Below are positions 47,089-59,639 of a DNA stretch of 64,000 nt, piece by piece (positions within the stretch are counted from its first letter, which is position 1; every line of letters starts with the position of its first letter). Where the stretch lies: assembly GCF_029227915.1 (NCBI RefSeq), contig NC_079886.1, forward strand, positions 19,942,501-20,006,500, read 5' to 3'. Under the pieces are notes generated by a model. It had not been told where the DNA came from, did not search any database, and saw only the letters and a list, made by a program, of their open reading frames with translations. The position numbers were made by a program, and so were the translations under genes. Source of the DNA: Hydractinia symbiolongicarpus. Its lineage: Eukaryota; Cnidaria; Hydrozoa; Anthoathecata; Hydractiniidae.

Positions 47089-47419
47089 GTAACCGCACGA
47101 TCTTCACGACGAACAACGACAACTGCTACAACCGTACCACAGACATCGACAATATTCATTCCGGCCGTGAAAGTATCTAGAAAGACTGCACAACCTTTTG
47201 TTCTGACATATAACTATTGAAAGATTCCATACAAGAAGTGAGATTTGATATGATTGATTTACATACATTCCTTTACATTGAACTTATGTCGATATACATA
47301 TACTAGTGCAAACATTATTCCTCAACCGTATCTAAGTATAACTGAGCTGCACTATATGATGTCTGTACCATTGTTTTTGTACAATTTCATATAAGAATGA
47401 CCGACACAATGTGTTTGAA

Positions 47420-47425
47420 AATAAA
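47420..47425 (+). other. Candidate polyadenylation signal, Ser/Thr-rich gene
   Basis: AATAAA in a T/A-rich context, 332 bases after the proposed stop codon and 200 after the end of the extended open frame. Confidence 0.45.
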
Positions 47426-48367
47426 AATTTTATATTTTATACTGGAATATTTCTGCCATTTTGAAAATCTTATTGTTGCGGTGAATGACAACGGGTGTAA
47501 TTAGTATTTCTCTTCTCTATGATTTACACACAGATCTCAGCTTTCAGAAAATGTATGTTTTTGTGGGTTTGTTATGAGATTTTTAGTGTTTATTACGACT
47601 GCATTAGCGTCTTCTGATTTTTTTCAATATTTCGGTATAAATGACCGCAAAATAAAAATGGCTTCTCTGGAGGATTTGTTGAAAATGGTATGAGGATTTT
47701 TAGTTTTTTCCCATAGTTATATACTTTGTAATGTATGTATGAAGTTTTCAGGCATTTTAACGAGTTACAGTGCTGATATAGCCTTCAAAAGCTCATTTTT
47801 TAACTTGTTGCTTTAAAAATATCCGCCATTTTGAATTTTTGGCACACCGGTCAGTGGAGCCAAAATTAATTTTTTTAAAAACTAATAGCTGAAATATATG
47901 CAAAAATTTATAGGCATTCAGAAAATGTACGGTTTTAATATATAAAAACAGTTAATTTTGGCTCTAATGGCAATGGTTTTAGGGGCAGTTTGAATTTTTG
48001 AAAAAAACAACAAAAGAAGGTGTGTCTTCTAGTTCTACATAAAAAACCTTGAAAAACGGTTTAAATTCAGAAACAAAATGTCATCCAATTTTTTTACGCC
48101 AAATATTAGGATTTGCTAACTTCACAAAAATTATTTCTCGCAAAAATTAAATTTTACTTTTAAAAAATTTAGTGAAAACTTATTCCCGCGAAAAATAAAA
48201 TAGTCAGTTAAATTTAAGTATTTTTCTTGTTCCATTCCGTTCCTTTCCGTTGTGCTGTTGTGTAGAAAGTCAGTTAAATCCATAAGTCCAGCAAAAAAAA
48301 CACTCTTATACCAAAACATTAAAAACTCTAAAAGAATAGAATAATAAATAAGGCGAGCTACTATCTT
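47426..48367. other. Intergenic, no gene recognised
   Basis: AT-rich. A tiny exon-like unit (ATG 47658 to a GTATGA donor at 47688, ten codons) was noticed but not supported by any downstream exon. Confidence 0.5.
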
Positions 48368-48942
48368 GGACAAAAATATTGAGACAAAGCAGCTTTTTTC
48401 TCATTTTCAAATATGGACAAAAGTCTCAAACAGTCAATGCTCTGCAGCAGGCTGCAAAGTCGCTGCTTTTGCACACACGTAAGCCAGGTAGACAGCGTTG
48501 ATAAAATTGCTAGTCAGATTCTCTAGCACGCCCGTACACTAAAATAATCTACGTCAGGGTAATTTGCAAATTTTAAGAATTTAGACTTTGCCAAGTCTAC
48601 TCTGAACATTAAAAAGTTCAAAATCAAATAATAGAAATAGCCTGTACTCCAAATTTAACTCCCCCTTCCCCCAAGCCCAGTCTGGAAGCCAAAACGGTGA
48701 TTAACCTTCAAAATTTAACCTTGAAGTTGGGGGGGAGGGGAAAATTAAAAAGTCCATACATATTTTGTCCAAAATTGTCTCTAATTTTGAAGAATTAGTC
48801 AATCTTGGTTGGTTTGTTCACGTGCAAGCTTTTGAATGTCCATGAGACAAGTTGCTAGCTAGGCCACTTCGGCTTCATGCCTTGGTTTTAATATTCCATA
48901 AATGCTAAAAAGTTTCAATAATTTTCTTGTGTTTCTCATGTA

Positions 48943-48990
48943 AACAAACAAACAAACAAACAAACAAACACACAAACAAACAAACAAACG
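48943..48990. repeat. (CAAA)n microsatellite
   Basis: About twelve CAAA units with one 'cacaaa' interruption. Confidence 0.9.
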
Positions 48991-49523
48991 AACCATGGCG
49001 TCCTGTTCTTATATGAAGGTTTATTTATTTGGAGGTAGGCCATAGTCGTGTTTCTTTTGTATAACAGGCAAACAAACAGAATAATGCGTTTCGTGTTCTT
49101 ATACAAGTTCTTCGTGTGGATGTAGGTTGCATATACGTTTGCCTATTGACGTAATCGATAATTTAGTTAGAAGTATGCCAACACTAATAGACATAATGGT
49201 GAAGGCTAAGGACCAGAGAATAAAGTTTTAATTTGAATTAAGTCTCATCAACTATTTACAGCGAGCTTCCGAAATATCAGGTTGGTGTCTGGCACGGTAT
49301 TACCCACCAGTAACAACTTTGGTGTAAAAAAATTTTCATGTGCACGAGATTCTTGCGTTTATATATATTACGACATTTATTTATTTATTGAGGTATTTGA
49401 GCATCTAATTTATGTTGAGATCTATTTTGTGTAGGTAAAGATTGCATTTGTCCTTTAAAAAATTATGAAGACAACAAAACTCTCTAAAACATTGCACGTA
49501 AGGAAAACAATAGTTTTTTTTCC

Positions 49524-49734
49524 ACACGTTACCGTCGCGCTACACGTTACCGTACATGTTACCATACATGTTACCCTGCTTTTTAGCCTACGAAGCGTAC
49601 GATGTCCAACACGTTACCGTCAAATTTGTGATAAATAATTATATAAAACTTATAGAAATGTGACGGTAACGTATTCGTCTCACCGAAGTTTCTTAGTAAA
49701 AATAACGGTAACGTGCAGTATTACAGTAACGTGT
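49524..49734. repeat. Array of GTTACC(GT) motifs in both orientations
   Basis: Forward copies of ac(a)cGTTACCgt or acatGTTACC at about 49524, 49542, 49555, 49566 and 49609, then inverted copies (ggtaacgt or agtaacgt) at about 49664, 49705 and 49725. The forward set lies left and the inverted set right, so the whole is a 210-bp inverted arrangement of one short motif. It could be the clustered transposase-binding ends of a MITE or a protein-binding array. Confidence 0.8.
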
Positions 49735-51476
49735 CGGTACAGCCTGTACAGTTGCCACCAATCACTTTTGCTTTCAGTACTAATTTGCCGCCAAAATTTG
49801 AATGTTTGTTTTAGTGTCATGTGAAATCTGCGCGGAATGTTTTTGAGCTCGCAAATTTTTTGAAAATGGCAGCCGACCATGTCACCATGTGGAGATCTTC
49901 TGTGCAGGTAGTTTTTAAAGGTATTTTTTGGATTTCAATGGTTATTTTGTCCCACCTAACTTTTCAATTTTTTTTTATGAACTTTAGACAATCTTGGCCA
50001 TATCTTACAGTAAAAGGTGTACATAGCTACCTAACACTGTATTTAGCATAAGAAAAGTTATTTGTAGGTTTTGTTGCAGCCACTGTACTTGGATAATTGC
50101 AGTTTGTAGCCAGGTGTAGGAAGCTAGCTAGCAGTAGTCACAACCCGATGTAAGTAGAAATCAGATTGGCCAAGATAACACAAAAATAATTTTGGCTAGG
50201 CTAGAAACTCTTATGTAAAACTGAGAAAAAATCTGTAAGAAACAGCAATAAATTTTAGAAAGCAGGAAAAAGTAAAAGATGGCCGAAAACATTTTAAACA
50301 AACAAAAATTTAATTGATGTAGGATGCACCAACAGCAATACACTATATAACACGAGCAATTGTTAAAAAAAAGATGAAAATGCATCACCGATAAGTGATT
50401 ATTCACAGAGAAAAGTTGCGGGATTTGAGATAGTATTCGTAGAATGAGTCGCGGATTTTAGTGACTTGAAACACTTTCTGGGGAAGATTCACAGACAGTC
50501 TCACCAAGCAAAGAGTGTGTAGGCATGGCTAAAAAATGTTAGAAAAAATATTTAAAAATATTTTTTGGTTATCGTATTAATATGCAATGAAATTCTAACT
50601 ACATGCTCTTAATATCATTTTTATTAAATTTGTATTATTGTTTTGAAATAAATTTGAATGAATTTCCATCCATCAAGGCATGGTAGAATTTAAATGGAAA
50701 CCAATTTTAATAAAAACGCCATCGATCGATTCGACCACATTCGTTGGAGTGGAAATCCGCCTTTTAGCACTGACCACGACAATCTTCTTGCTACATTTTA
50801 GACTGCCTATTTGCAACTTGCCGGAGGGTAAAAACAGTGCCGATGTAATAATAAGTCGGGCAAAATAATTTAACAATGCACAAACGCGGGCAACAATATT
50901 AAAGGTTTGCTGATTGGTTGATTTATTGATAAATTTGCAGCTGTCCAAATGCGCTAAAAGCGGGAAAATAAAATCCCCTCCGTGGCTTATATAAATAATT
51001 TGTATTTTAGTAGACGCGAAATTTCCCTCCTACACAAACAGACGGAATACAGCTACAGATAAAAAGAAAATATTTGAATGTCAACATAAAGTCCCTAAAA
51101 ACGGTATGAATCGATGGTCCTTCGCCAAATTCAATTCTCAAACAACATAATTACAAGTAATTGCGTAGGCTCATTCTATATTAGATTCACACATCTTGAA
51201 CTTGTCAATTTTGGATCGTAGGGTATTTGGTAAATACGAAATTCTTAAAATGTGCTAATTGTTGCTGACGTCAGCAAGGCCCCGACGTGAATTATTTTGG
51301 TGTGCGGGCGTGCTAAAGAATGTGACTAGCAACTTTTCAACGCTCTCTGCCTGGCCTACTTGTGTGCAAAAGTAGCTACTTTGCAGCCTGCCGGCTGGAG
51401 AGTATTGACCATTTGACTGTTCTGTCCATATTTGGATAATGAGTAAAAAACTGCCTTAGCCTCAATATCTTTGTCC

Positions 51477-53520
51477 ACCATTGTAGCCTTCGCGATCTAG
51501 GCAAATTGTCACGCGAGAAAAAAAAAGAATATTTACAAGTGTACAGTGTTTTAATAAATCAAAAATTAAAATCAAAATTAATCGTAAGATAATGCCCTGT
51601 GGGTTAAAATCACCCTTACAATTGTCCGTATGTTTCTTTGCTCTCGTAGTTATTCTATAACCGTGTAAAACAGATTATAAGAAAAGTTAAAATAATACAA
51701 ATTAAATATAGTGATAAAATGTAAAGATGCATAATTAAAAATTTTCACAAATCCCAGATTTTAAGTTCCTTGCTTAATTCTCAATAGTATATTCTCTTGA
51801 ATTTTTTTATTGGATAATTCAAAAATTATATCTGTGGACAGGAAACGCAATGTCGAGTATTTGGTATTTTAAAATTAGAAATTATGATATTTGAAAAGCA
51901 AGTTGGGCTCTAAAGCTTAAATATATTTCTTCTTTGCGATTTTTTGAGCAACCGATCTACCAAAGATTAAGGCTTTTGGGTTAATCTTAAACGACTACAA
52001 AACAACTTATCGGGCTGAAAATTTCAAAAACTGAATAGCCGAGGCTTATACCTGTATAAAAAACTATAAAAGTTTTTAGTTCCTTAAATGAACAAAAATG
52101 CCAAGCGAAATTCATGTAAAATTTAAAAATCAACACTGAAGCCAAAATTAAAATTTTGCCTTTAGCAATCCAGGGCAAATTAAAAAAAGTCAAATTTAAA
52201 TTTTCACGTTGTTATAAAAAAGCGTATCCGCTAAAATCTGCGCAAACGGATTGCAATTGATTTGTAAATTTTATACAGTTTTAAGAAAAACACGATTCGC
52301 AAAAATTTTCTGTTTGCGAAATTTTTTGACATCAAAGTTTTGTGATTATATATTATATATTACAAAGCCAGGTTCTTTTATTGGCGAGACTTTTAATTGA
52401 GGTATTCAAGGAATAATCAGATGACAACATTAAAAATAATAATAACGATAAAATAAAAAAAACAACAAGAATGCACAAACTATTTACAATACTTAAACAT
52501 AACATATATCGTTGGATTGCTCATATTGTCTGCATGTTAGCAATGAACCCTCCAATAACCACAAAAATAGAAATTCAAAAGAAAGTTTAGATAAAAAACA
52601 AAACAAGAATGCATAAACTATTTACAATACTCTTTTATATGTTATCAAATATCTGGGGTAAAACTGATCACGCTCAAATATAACATATATCGTTGGATTG
52701 CTCATATTGTCGACACAACTGTCATAGAGGCGATGCTTTTCTTTTTCTGGCGGTCTTTTGTAAGAAGAATAACCCTAAAATATATAATACAAAGTTTAAA
52801 GACAATTATTTCAAAAAAGCTATAGTATTGAACAGAAGATTGAGAGCATAAAGCACTTGTCAAAAAATTAGGTTTAGTATTTCTTAAATTTGCATTAAAG
52901 TTTGTAATTGAAGTTCCTATCATACTTGGGATAATTAATTATCAACAAAGTTGAGGGAATGTGAAATAATTATGGTTATACGTGGCCACTTTGTTGTTTC
53001 TTACCTACTGTTTTGAAATCCAAATTGATTTCTTAAGAAATATGATAAAAAAATTACGGCTTTGTGAAGCAATTGTTTAAGCAAAGCTATTAAAAAGAGT
53101 GGTAAATACACTAAACGTGTATTGAAGCAAAATGATGGAGATTTCGAAGATTATTTGACATGGTAAGGGCAGAATGTGCCGTGGAAAGAAAAAGGAAATG
53201 AAGATGTTAACTTGGAGGGTTTCTTGATCTTAGTTTCTAGCAAGTCTTATGCACCAAACTTGGTGTTGGTAATGACCGAAAGACCAAAGTGAATTGCAGA
53301 TATCAAGATTGCCCTTTCAAATGACTGACAAGATGTTAATAATTATTTTTGTGATCTGGTTTTTTTAGGCACTTTGCGTACAATGAGAAAAAGAAGCAAT
53401 ACAACAACAACCACAACAATATACAAAGCAAAATAGAGTTTTTCTCCAAGTTCTGCTGATAATAAAATAACTGTGAAGCGGAATGATTTTTTCTAATATA
53501 TTTTTGCGACTGTGTACAAA
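51477..53520. other. Intergenic, with a direct repeat
   Basis: No gene recognised. Two direct copies of a ~70-base segment ('aagaatgca.aaactattta' ... 'taacatatatcgttggattg') lie at 52459-52530 and 52598-52711; the second is interrupted by about 44 extra bases. Confidence 0.55.
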
Positions 53521-54641
53521 TCTCTATAATAATAGCCGCATTTTGTCTGTTCAAAAGGGTTACCGATATACCTTTCATCTTTCCGCGAATTTTTAGAAAC
53601 CAGGGGTTGTTTAATTAGAAATCTTATGATTTATCAAAATAAATTACAGAAATTAATTTATTTCCTTACATAATTTAATTAACTTAATTGATAAATCTTT
53701 AATTTGAAAAAAAAATTAAGTGATTAAAATGAATTCATTATTTAAATGCGCTATTTTTAATAATAATTTACCCCCGTGACCTTAATCGCCGATTCCGCCC
53801 AGGAGTCACAGAAAACAAATAGGATGGTTTACTGACAGTTTAACTGACTTTGTTTTGACCGCTCGCACGTGTATACCAATCAAAACGCCTGATTCTTTGA
53901 AAAACCAATCAAGACTTTCGCGGCCTAGACATGCCAACGAAGAAACATGATGGCCATTTTAGTTTTTAAAAAGTAATGGTGGTCAGTCTCAGTGTTGTTT
54001 CTAAGTCTGTTTCACCTTTTTGTCTTCTATAATCTTTTTATATTTGTAATATTTGTTTTTTTTATGTTCTAAAATGTTAAGATAAATATACTGTCACGTT
54101 TTTTAGCTACGTGCAGATGTTAAACGCACCAGTTTTAGGATTTTTGGCTAGGAACGAATATTTTGAAGGCTACTAGCTAATAGCCTTACTTTTTACTAAT
54201 TTTGTTTGGTATAAGAGGTTTTTCTCCAACCCAACATTTATTTTTATGTCGAGGATATAGCCATTTAGCTATCTCATATATTTACCTAAAAAGTGATAGT
54301 ATAAAAATTCAGTTTGGCTATCAATTATCGCAATATTCTCAGCAATAAATCTTATGCTAAATGCAGTTTAGCTAGGTACATCTTTATACAACTTTAATTA
54401 TTTTCTTAAAACTTTTTTTGCAAATAAAATGGCTGAGCAAATGCTTTAGCTGGAGGGGTAACGACAGGCTGTTTCCTGTGTTGTCATTTTAACCGAAGTT
54501 GTGATAAAGAAGGGTACTGTTCACATCTGTTTAACTGTACTAAGCGCTCAGTCCGGTGACACGATTAATTTTTTAAATTTCACAAAATAAAATAATATTG
54601 ACCGATTGTTTTTGCTATGACAGAGTCACAACGGTTGTAAA

Positions 54642-57600
54642 GACAAGATGGCGGAACGTGCGGTCACTGGCTTGTGGCTGACAGTTTTTATTTTCATAGT
54701 TTGGCTTACGGTTTTCCGAGTGAGTAAAAAGAATTTTTGTACAAACGATGGTGTTAGTATTACGATGAATGCAGAGGATGAGCAGGAGAACTTTGCTTTT
54801 TCATCTTTATTTACACAGAAGAAAAATTATTCGAAACCGAGATCGTTGTTACACATTTTGTTGATCTTATGTGGAGATGTGGAGACATGTCCTGGTCCTA
54901 ATCCATGTATGGAGAATTTGACAAAGAAAAAAGAATACGCATATTTCATCAAAATATCAGAGGTTTATTACAAAGTTTTCAAAAAATCCAATCGTTTTTT
55001 GGTTTGTATAAAAACGTAAATTTATTAGCACTATCCGAAACACATATTCATTCTCATAGTTTTAACGATGACGATAGTTTGTATCAAATTCTGGGGTACA
55101 AGTTCATTAAAAAGAACAGAACAAATGGTACCCACGGTGGTGTTGCCACGTATATATCAGATAAAATCAGTTGGAAAAGAAGAAAAGACCTTGAAAGAGT
55201 TGAAGTTGAAGGTATCATTATAGAAATATTTCAGAAAAAGTCAAAAAGTTTCTTACTTGGGAGTTTTTACAGACCCCCGGATGGGTCAAATTATCTTCAC
55301 GCACATTTTAACAACATTTTCGATGATATGTTAACTCTCATTAACAGTAGAAATCTTGAGACAATAATCCTCGGGGACTTCAATGTTAACTACGGAAATA
55401 AAAATGTATGCAGAGAATTAAAAGACTTTATTACTTTGCACGGTTTTGTTCAATTGATAACTAAACCAACTCGAGTGACTGAAGATACAAGTACTGTAAT
55501 TGATATTATTTTAACTAACAACAAAAGTTTAATATCTACGGTTGATGTATGTAGCACCATTAGATTTCAGCGATCATGACATGATAGGATGCGTGCGTAA
55601 AATGAATCATGTTAAATGTCAATTCAAAACTATTACATGTCGTAATTATTCAAAATACAACAAATCGCATATGTGCCGTGATCTTAAATCGGAAGAGTGG
55701 AATGCACTTTATGATATGACTGATTTCAAAGATATTATATCAACGGTATATAATAAGCATGCTCCCAAGATAACTAAACGAGTAAAGGAAAGACATTGTC
55801 CATGGCTCACACAGGAAGTAAAAGGGCAGATTAATCATAAAGATCAATTGTTACGCAAAGCGCGAAGATCTAAAAATAAAAACGACTGGACTTCAAAGTG
55901 TACATCCAAAAAGAACTGAAATCGTTAAAGCGTAACAAAGCAACTGGGTTTGATGATTTACCTCCTAACTTGATAAAGGACAGTGCCGAGATGATTTCAA
56001 AACCAATGGCATTTATTGTAAATCTTTCTTTAAAGACCGGAGTTATGCCAACTGAATGGAAATTTGCTTTGATCAAACCTCTTCACAAATCTGGAGAACG
56101 AGCAAATCCTGATAATTACCGCCCTATTTCAATACTGCCTGTGCTGTCCAAAATTATGGAAAAAGCTGTCCACAATCAATTGAGTGAATATTTAGAATCC
56201 AACAATTTACTGTCAGAGAAGCAATTTGGCTACCGTAAAAAGAGATCGACCGAGCTTGCAACAACATTATTGTTAGATGATATAAGAAAAGCTGCAGACA
56301 AAGGAAAAATTACTGGCACGATATTCATTGACTTATCGAAAGCTTTCGATACCCTTGGGCACGCAACCCTTCTAGCAAAGTTAAAACAATATGGGGTAAG
56401 CAATATCACAGGTTTGAGAGCTATTTGTTTGACAGAAACAAATTGTTGGTTTTGACGATGAGTTATCCGATCCTTATCCGGTTTTGTGTGGGGTGCCACA
56501 AGGTTCTATCCTTGGACCTCTACTGTTTTTAGTTTTCTTTAACGATTTTCCGGACATTCTGAAAACAGCTGACGTTGTGGAATTCGCTGATGATACTGTT
56601 ATCTACGTTTCTTCAAACAAGATTTCTGAGATAGAAGAATTGTTGAATAATGATTTAAAGAACATCAGCTCATACTTTCGAGAAAACGAACTTGTAATTA
56701 ATTTAAAACCTGGAAAGACTGACTGCGTGCTATTTGGGACAGCAAAAAGATTATCAATGTCAAAGACTGACTTTACATTGCTTTTTGACGGAGTACCAAT
56801 CAATGTGACTACATCTTATAAATATCTTGGTACAGTACTCGATCACACTCTTAATATTGGTCCGCAATTTGATAGTATGTACAAAAAGTTCTCGTCAAAG
56901 TTAAGGTTGTTGTGTAAACTCAAGTATTTCTTGAACGAAGAAGCTATCAGACGTGTTTATCAATCTATCATACAATCTGTTATTCGATATAATTGCTTGT
57001 CATTTTTAAACTTAACAGCAACACAATCACAAAAATTACGATCGTTGGATAGACGCAATAACGATAACAAAAGATGTGCGAGTATCGACACATCAGACAT
57101 GATTAAAAAACATGCTGTAAAATTGGTAAAAAAATGTTTGGATGGTGATTGTTGCTCGAATTTTGATAATTATTTTACTTTAAACTCCCATAATTTATCA
57201 ACTAGAAATCAAAATGTTCTTTTAAAAATTCCTAAAATAAAACTTGAGTTTGCTCGGTCGGGTTTCTTCTTTCAAGGAGCTAGGCTTTTCAACTCCTTGC
57301 CCAAGGAGATCCGGCAGAGTGGACATGAGTTTAGTAAAAATTTACTAAATTTTAGATTTTAGTTTTTTTTAATTTTAGAGTTTAGATAATTTCTTTGAGT
57401 ATTTTTCATACTTTTCGAGATAGTTCGCCGAATTTTTAGTTTTTGGTTATATTGATTTATTTGTGTGATTGTGTGTATGTGTAAACTAGTTTTTGTTTCT
57501 TTTCGATGGCAACTACTTCTTTCCTGCCACTGTTTCTTTTGGTCGTTACTTTTCGAACGTTTAGGCTAATTTTTGCGTTTTCCATGAGTTTTTGAGTTTT

Positions 57601-57751
57601 TTATTTTTTCAGTTTAATACTTTTCTTTGCATTTTAATATATATTACTAACTAGATTTAACGTATGCATAAACAGGACGTATATTTATAACAATATTTTT
57701 TACTGACATACTCATCCTGTATATAAATTCGGAAATAAATAAATAAATAAT
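54642..57751 (+). mobile_element. CR1/L2-like non-LTR retrotransposon, near full length but dead
   Basis: Starts 'gacaagatggcgg' directly after host sequence and ends in (AAAT)n. The host sequence on each side rejoins as in the uninterrupted copy near 59080 ('ttgtaaa' then 'tttttatttca'), with TAAA on both sides (54638-54641, 57752-57755) as a candidate target duplication. It encodes one ORF with a 2A-like motif, an apurinic endonuclease domain and a reverse transcriptase (next entry). At 3.1 kb with an intact 5' end it is shorter than typical because of internal deletions. Confidence 0.9.
54648..57362 (+). pseudogene. LINE polyprotein: 2A-like, endonuclease, reverse transcriptase
   Basis: The N-terminal part (54648-54905) has a hydrophobic segment and then LLILCGDVETCPGPNP, a 2A-like sequence of the kind found at this place in CR1/L2/Rex1 elements, with NPGP altered to CPGP. 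After a frame change the endonuclease follows: IRIFHQNIRG, LLALSETH, ILGDFNV and, after another shift, FSDHDM (catalytic Asn, Glu, Asp/Asn, His). A deletion near 55.9 kb removes the segment before the polymerase. RT blocks: NKATGFDDLPP, DNYRPISILPVLSKIMEK, TIFIDLSKAFDTLGH (motif A), then after a shift VPQGSILGPLLF and FADDTVIY (motif C). A C-terminal IPKIKLEFARSGFFFQGARL...PKEIRQ block ends at the stop. Catalytic residues are kept but four or more breaks destroy the frame. Confidence 0.92.
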
Positions 57752-57975
57752 TAAACTGTGTTTTTATTTCAGTCTTTTTTGTGGGAAAGTTATTTTTTGA
57801 AAAATATGTTACAGTCGCAACACTATAATGGTGTGTGCGCTTCACTGCATACCTGTACTAAAGCGCTCCACCTGACTTTGTCGCACAGTTTACAGTTCTT
57901 TTTAAGCGCTCCTTAGGGCGTTCAACAAGTTACTTGTGGCTCATCCCGGCGATTCGACGCCGGGTTTCCCGGCTA

Positions 57976-59236
57976 TCTTTTTTATTAATAGCCGTATTCT
58001 GTCTGTTCAAAATGGTTGCGCCCAGCTTTTTTTGAAAATTATCGCAGAGCCTGATTTTTAAGGACTTTGCGTTTTGGTTTTACTTAGCTTAATTTCGGAA
58101 TCACGACAAAACCGGATAAACAACATGCTACGGAGGCCATTTCAGTTTGGAAGTGATGGTGTGAGGATTGCAGATCTGTTTGAGCTTTTTGTCTTTCATA
58201 TCCCCCTTAATTTTGTAGTATTTGTTTCTTTCTGTTTTCACATGTTAAGGCACATATATTTTTCCTTTTTTTTTTACCCACGTACCAATCTTAAATCACC
58301 AATTTTAAGGTTTTGGTTAGGACCGAAAATTTTAAAGGCTAGCTAGCTTGAGCCTTACTTATTACAATTCTGTATGGCATAAGACCTTTTTAAACTACCT
58401 AACATTTATTTTTATTTTGTGGCTAAAAAGTGAGAGTAAAAAAAATGCAGTTTGCCTACAACAATATTATTAAACAATACTTCTTATGCTAAATGCAGTT
58501 AGCTAGGTAGCTACATCTTTTATTATTTTCTTGAAAACCTTTTCTGCAAATAAAATGGCTGAGCGTTTGTTTTAGCTGGACAGGTAACGGCATGCTGTGT
58601 CCTGTATTTTTATTTAAACCGAAGTTGCAATGAAGTTTATTTGGAAAAGGGTATTATGCATATACGCCTGTTCAACTTTGTTTAACTGCACTAAGCGGTT
58701 AGCCCAGTGTTAACAACAGACTGTTTTGGAAAAGGCTGTTATGCCTATGCGCATGTGTGACGTGGATTACCTGTACTAAGAGATCAGCCCACTGTCACAA
58801 TTAATTTTGAAACTTTCTCGGGAATAACGCCTGTACGAATGTGCAACACTGTTTACCTGGACTAACCACTCAGTCATGTGTTATCAATGGACTGTTTCTT
58901 GTGTTTTAACTTAAAGTGTTTTTTAAAAGGGTATTATCCTTACACACCTGTGCAACATGGTTTAACTGTACTAAGCGCTCATCCCAGTGTCACGATTAAT
59001 TTGTTAACTTTCACAAAAACTTATTGCGCAAAATAAAATAATATTGGAGTAATGGAGTAACAACGGTTTGTAAACGGTTTTTATTTCAACTATCGTTGCG
59101 GAAAGTTAGATTTTGAAAAATATGTTAAAGTCGCAACACTATAATAGTATATGCGCCTCACTTGATTTACGACAAACTGTATACCTGTACTAAAGCGCAG
59201 TTTACGGCTCTTAAAGGACAGAAAATAAGGCGTGGA
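57976..59236 (+). mobile_element. Helitron-like copy A', 3' truncated
   Basis: Starts TCTTTTTTATTAATAGCCG directly after the 3' hairpin of copy A, so the two are head to tail. Parallel landmarks with A: 'ctaaatgcagtt(t)agctagg', 'gcaaataaaatggctgagc', 'gtaacg.ca.gctgt.tcct', 'ttgaaaaatatgtta.agtcg'. Internal blocks around 'ctgtactaagcgctca' are repeated several times (58680-58990) more than in A. It lacks the 3' hairpin and stops at the pogo element. No coding. Confidence 0.6.
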
Positions 59237-59639
59237 TAAAATGGTGCGGAATTAATTAGTGCAAATTAGGGTGTATTTCGCACTAATAAATGCCGCCCAA
59301 ATCTAATCGAGCTCTGCAATTCGCACTTATAAATTCCGCCCAACGGGAAAAAAAAATTAGCATTTCGCACTATTAAAATCCGCCCAATGTAAAAAAATTG
59401 GCCAGCATCAGAAATTTCCGTGAAACTTCTTAAAATAGAAGGCTACAGGTTGGGAAAGACAAGAGATAATAAAACAAACATTTTTTATAAGTCAAGATCT
59501 ATTTCAATAGGTTTACTTTTTACTGATTCTCCAAAACGTTTTTTCTCCACTGGAATTCTTCCTGATTTATTAAAAAAGCTCTGATGTCTTTCTGTGTATT
59601 GTTAATGTTCGTCAAAACATCATTTTTCTTTCCCCCCCT

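Larger units (their letters stand above)
48368..51476. repeat. Inverted pair of R1 copies flanking 2.6 kb
   Basis: R1 on the + strand at 48368-48640 and R1 on the - strand at about 51215-51476 are inverted copies; both open with a 'ggacaaa.atattgag' phrase and share 'tgctagtca.attct.tagca' and 'caggctgcaaagt'. They could be the long ends of one 3.1-kb element or two independent insertions. The interior has no recognisable transposase. It contains a (CAAA)n run, an array of GTTACC motifs and short unrecognised frames (49680-49880 minus, 50161-50406 minus, 50673-50948 minus). Confidence 0.65.
53521..57975 (+). mobile_element. Helitron-like copy A, split by a LINE
   Basis: The 5' end TCTCTATAATAATAGCCGCA follows an A at 53520. 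The body (about 54000-54641 and 57752-57975) closely parallels copy A' at 57976-59236. The 3' part ends with a perfect 7-bp stem hairpin CCCGGCG-ATTCGA-CGCCGGG (57945-57964) about ten bases before the start of A'. No Rep/helicase gene is present. Part of the 53600-53950 segment differs from A'. The LINE at 54642-57751 lies inside and accounts for most of the length. Confidence 0.6.

Noticed and set aside
47658-47687. Ten-codon exon-like unit (MASLEDLLKM) ending at a GTATGA donor, with TATAAA upstream
   Set aside because: No matching downstream exon found; a ten-codon start exon cannot be supported alone.
49867-49908. Exon-like unit ATGGCAGCCGACC to a CAG|GTAGTT donor
   Set aside because: Lies inside the R1-flanked repeat region and has no partner exon; 'atggcagccga' phrases recur near other repeats (37597).
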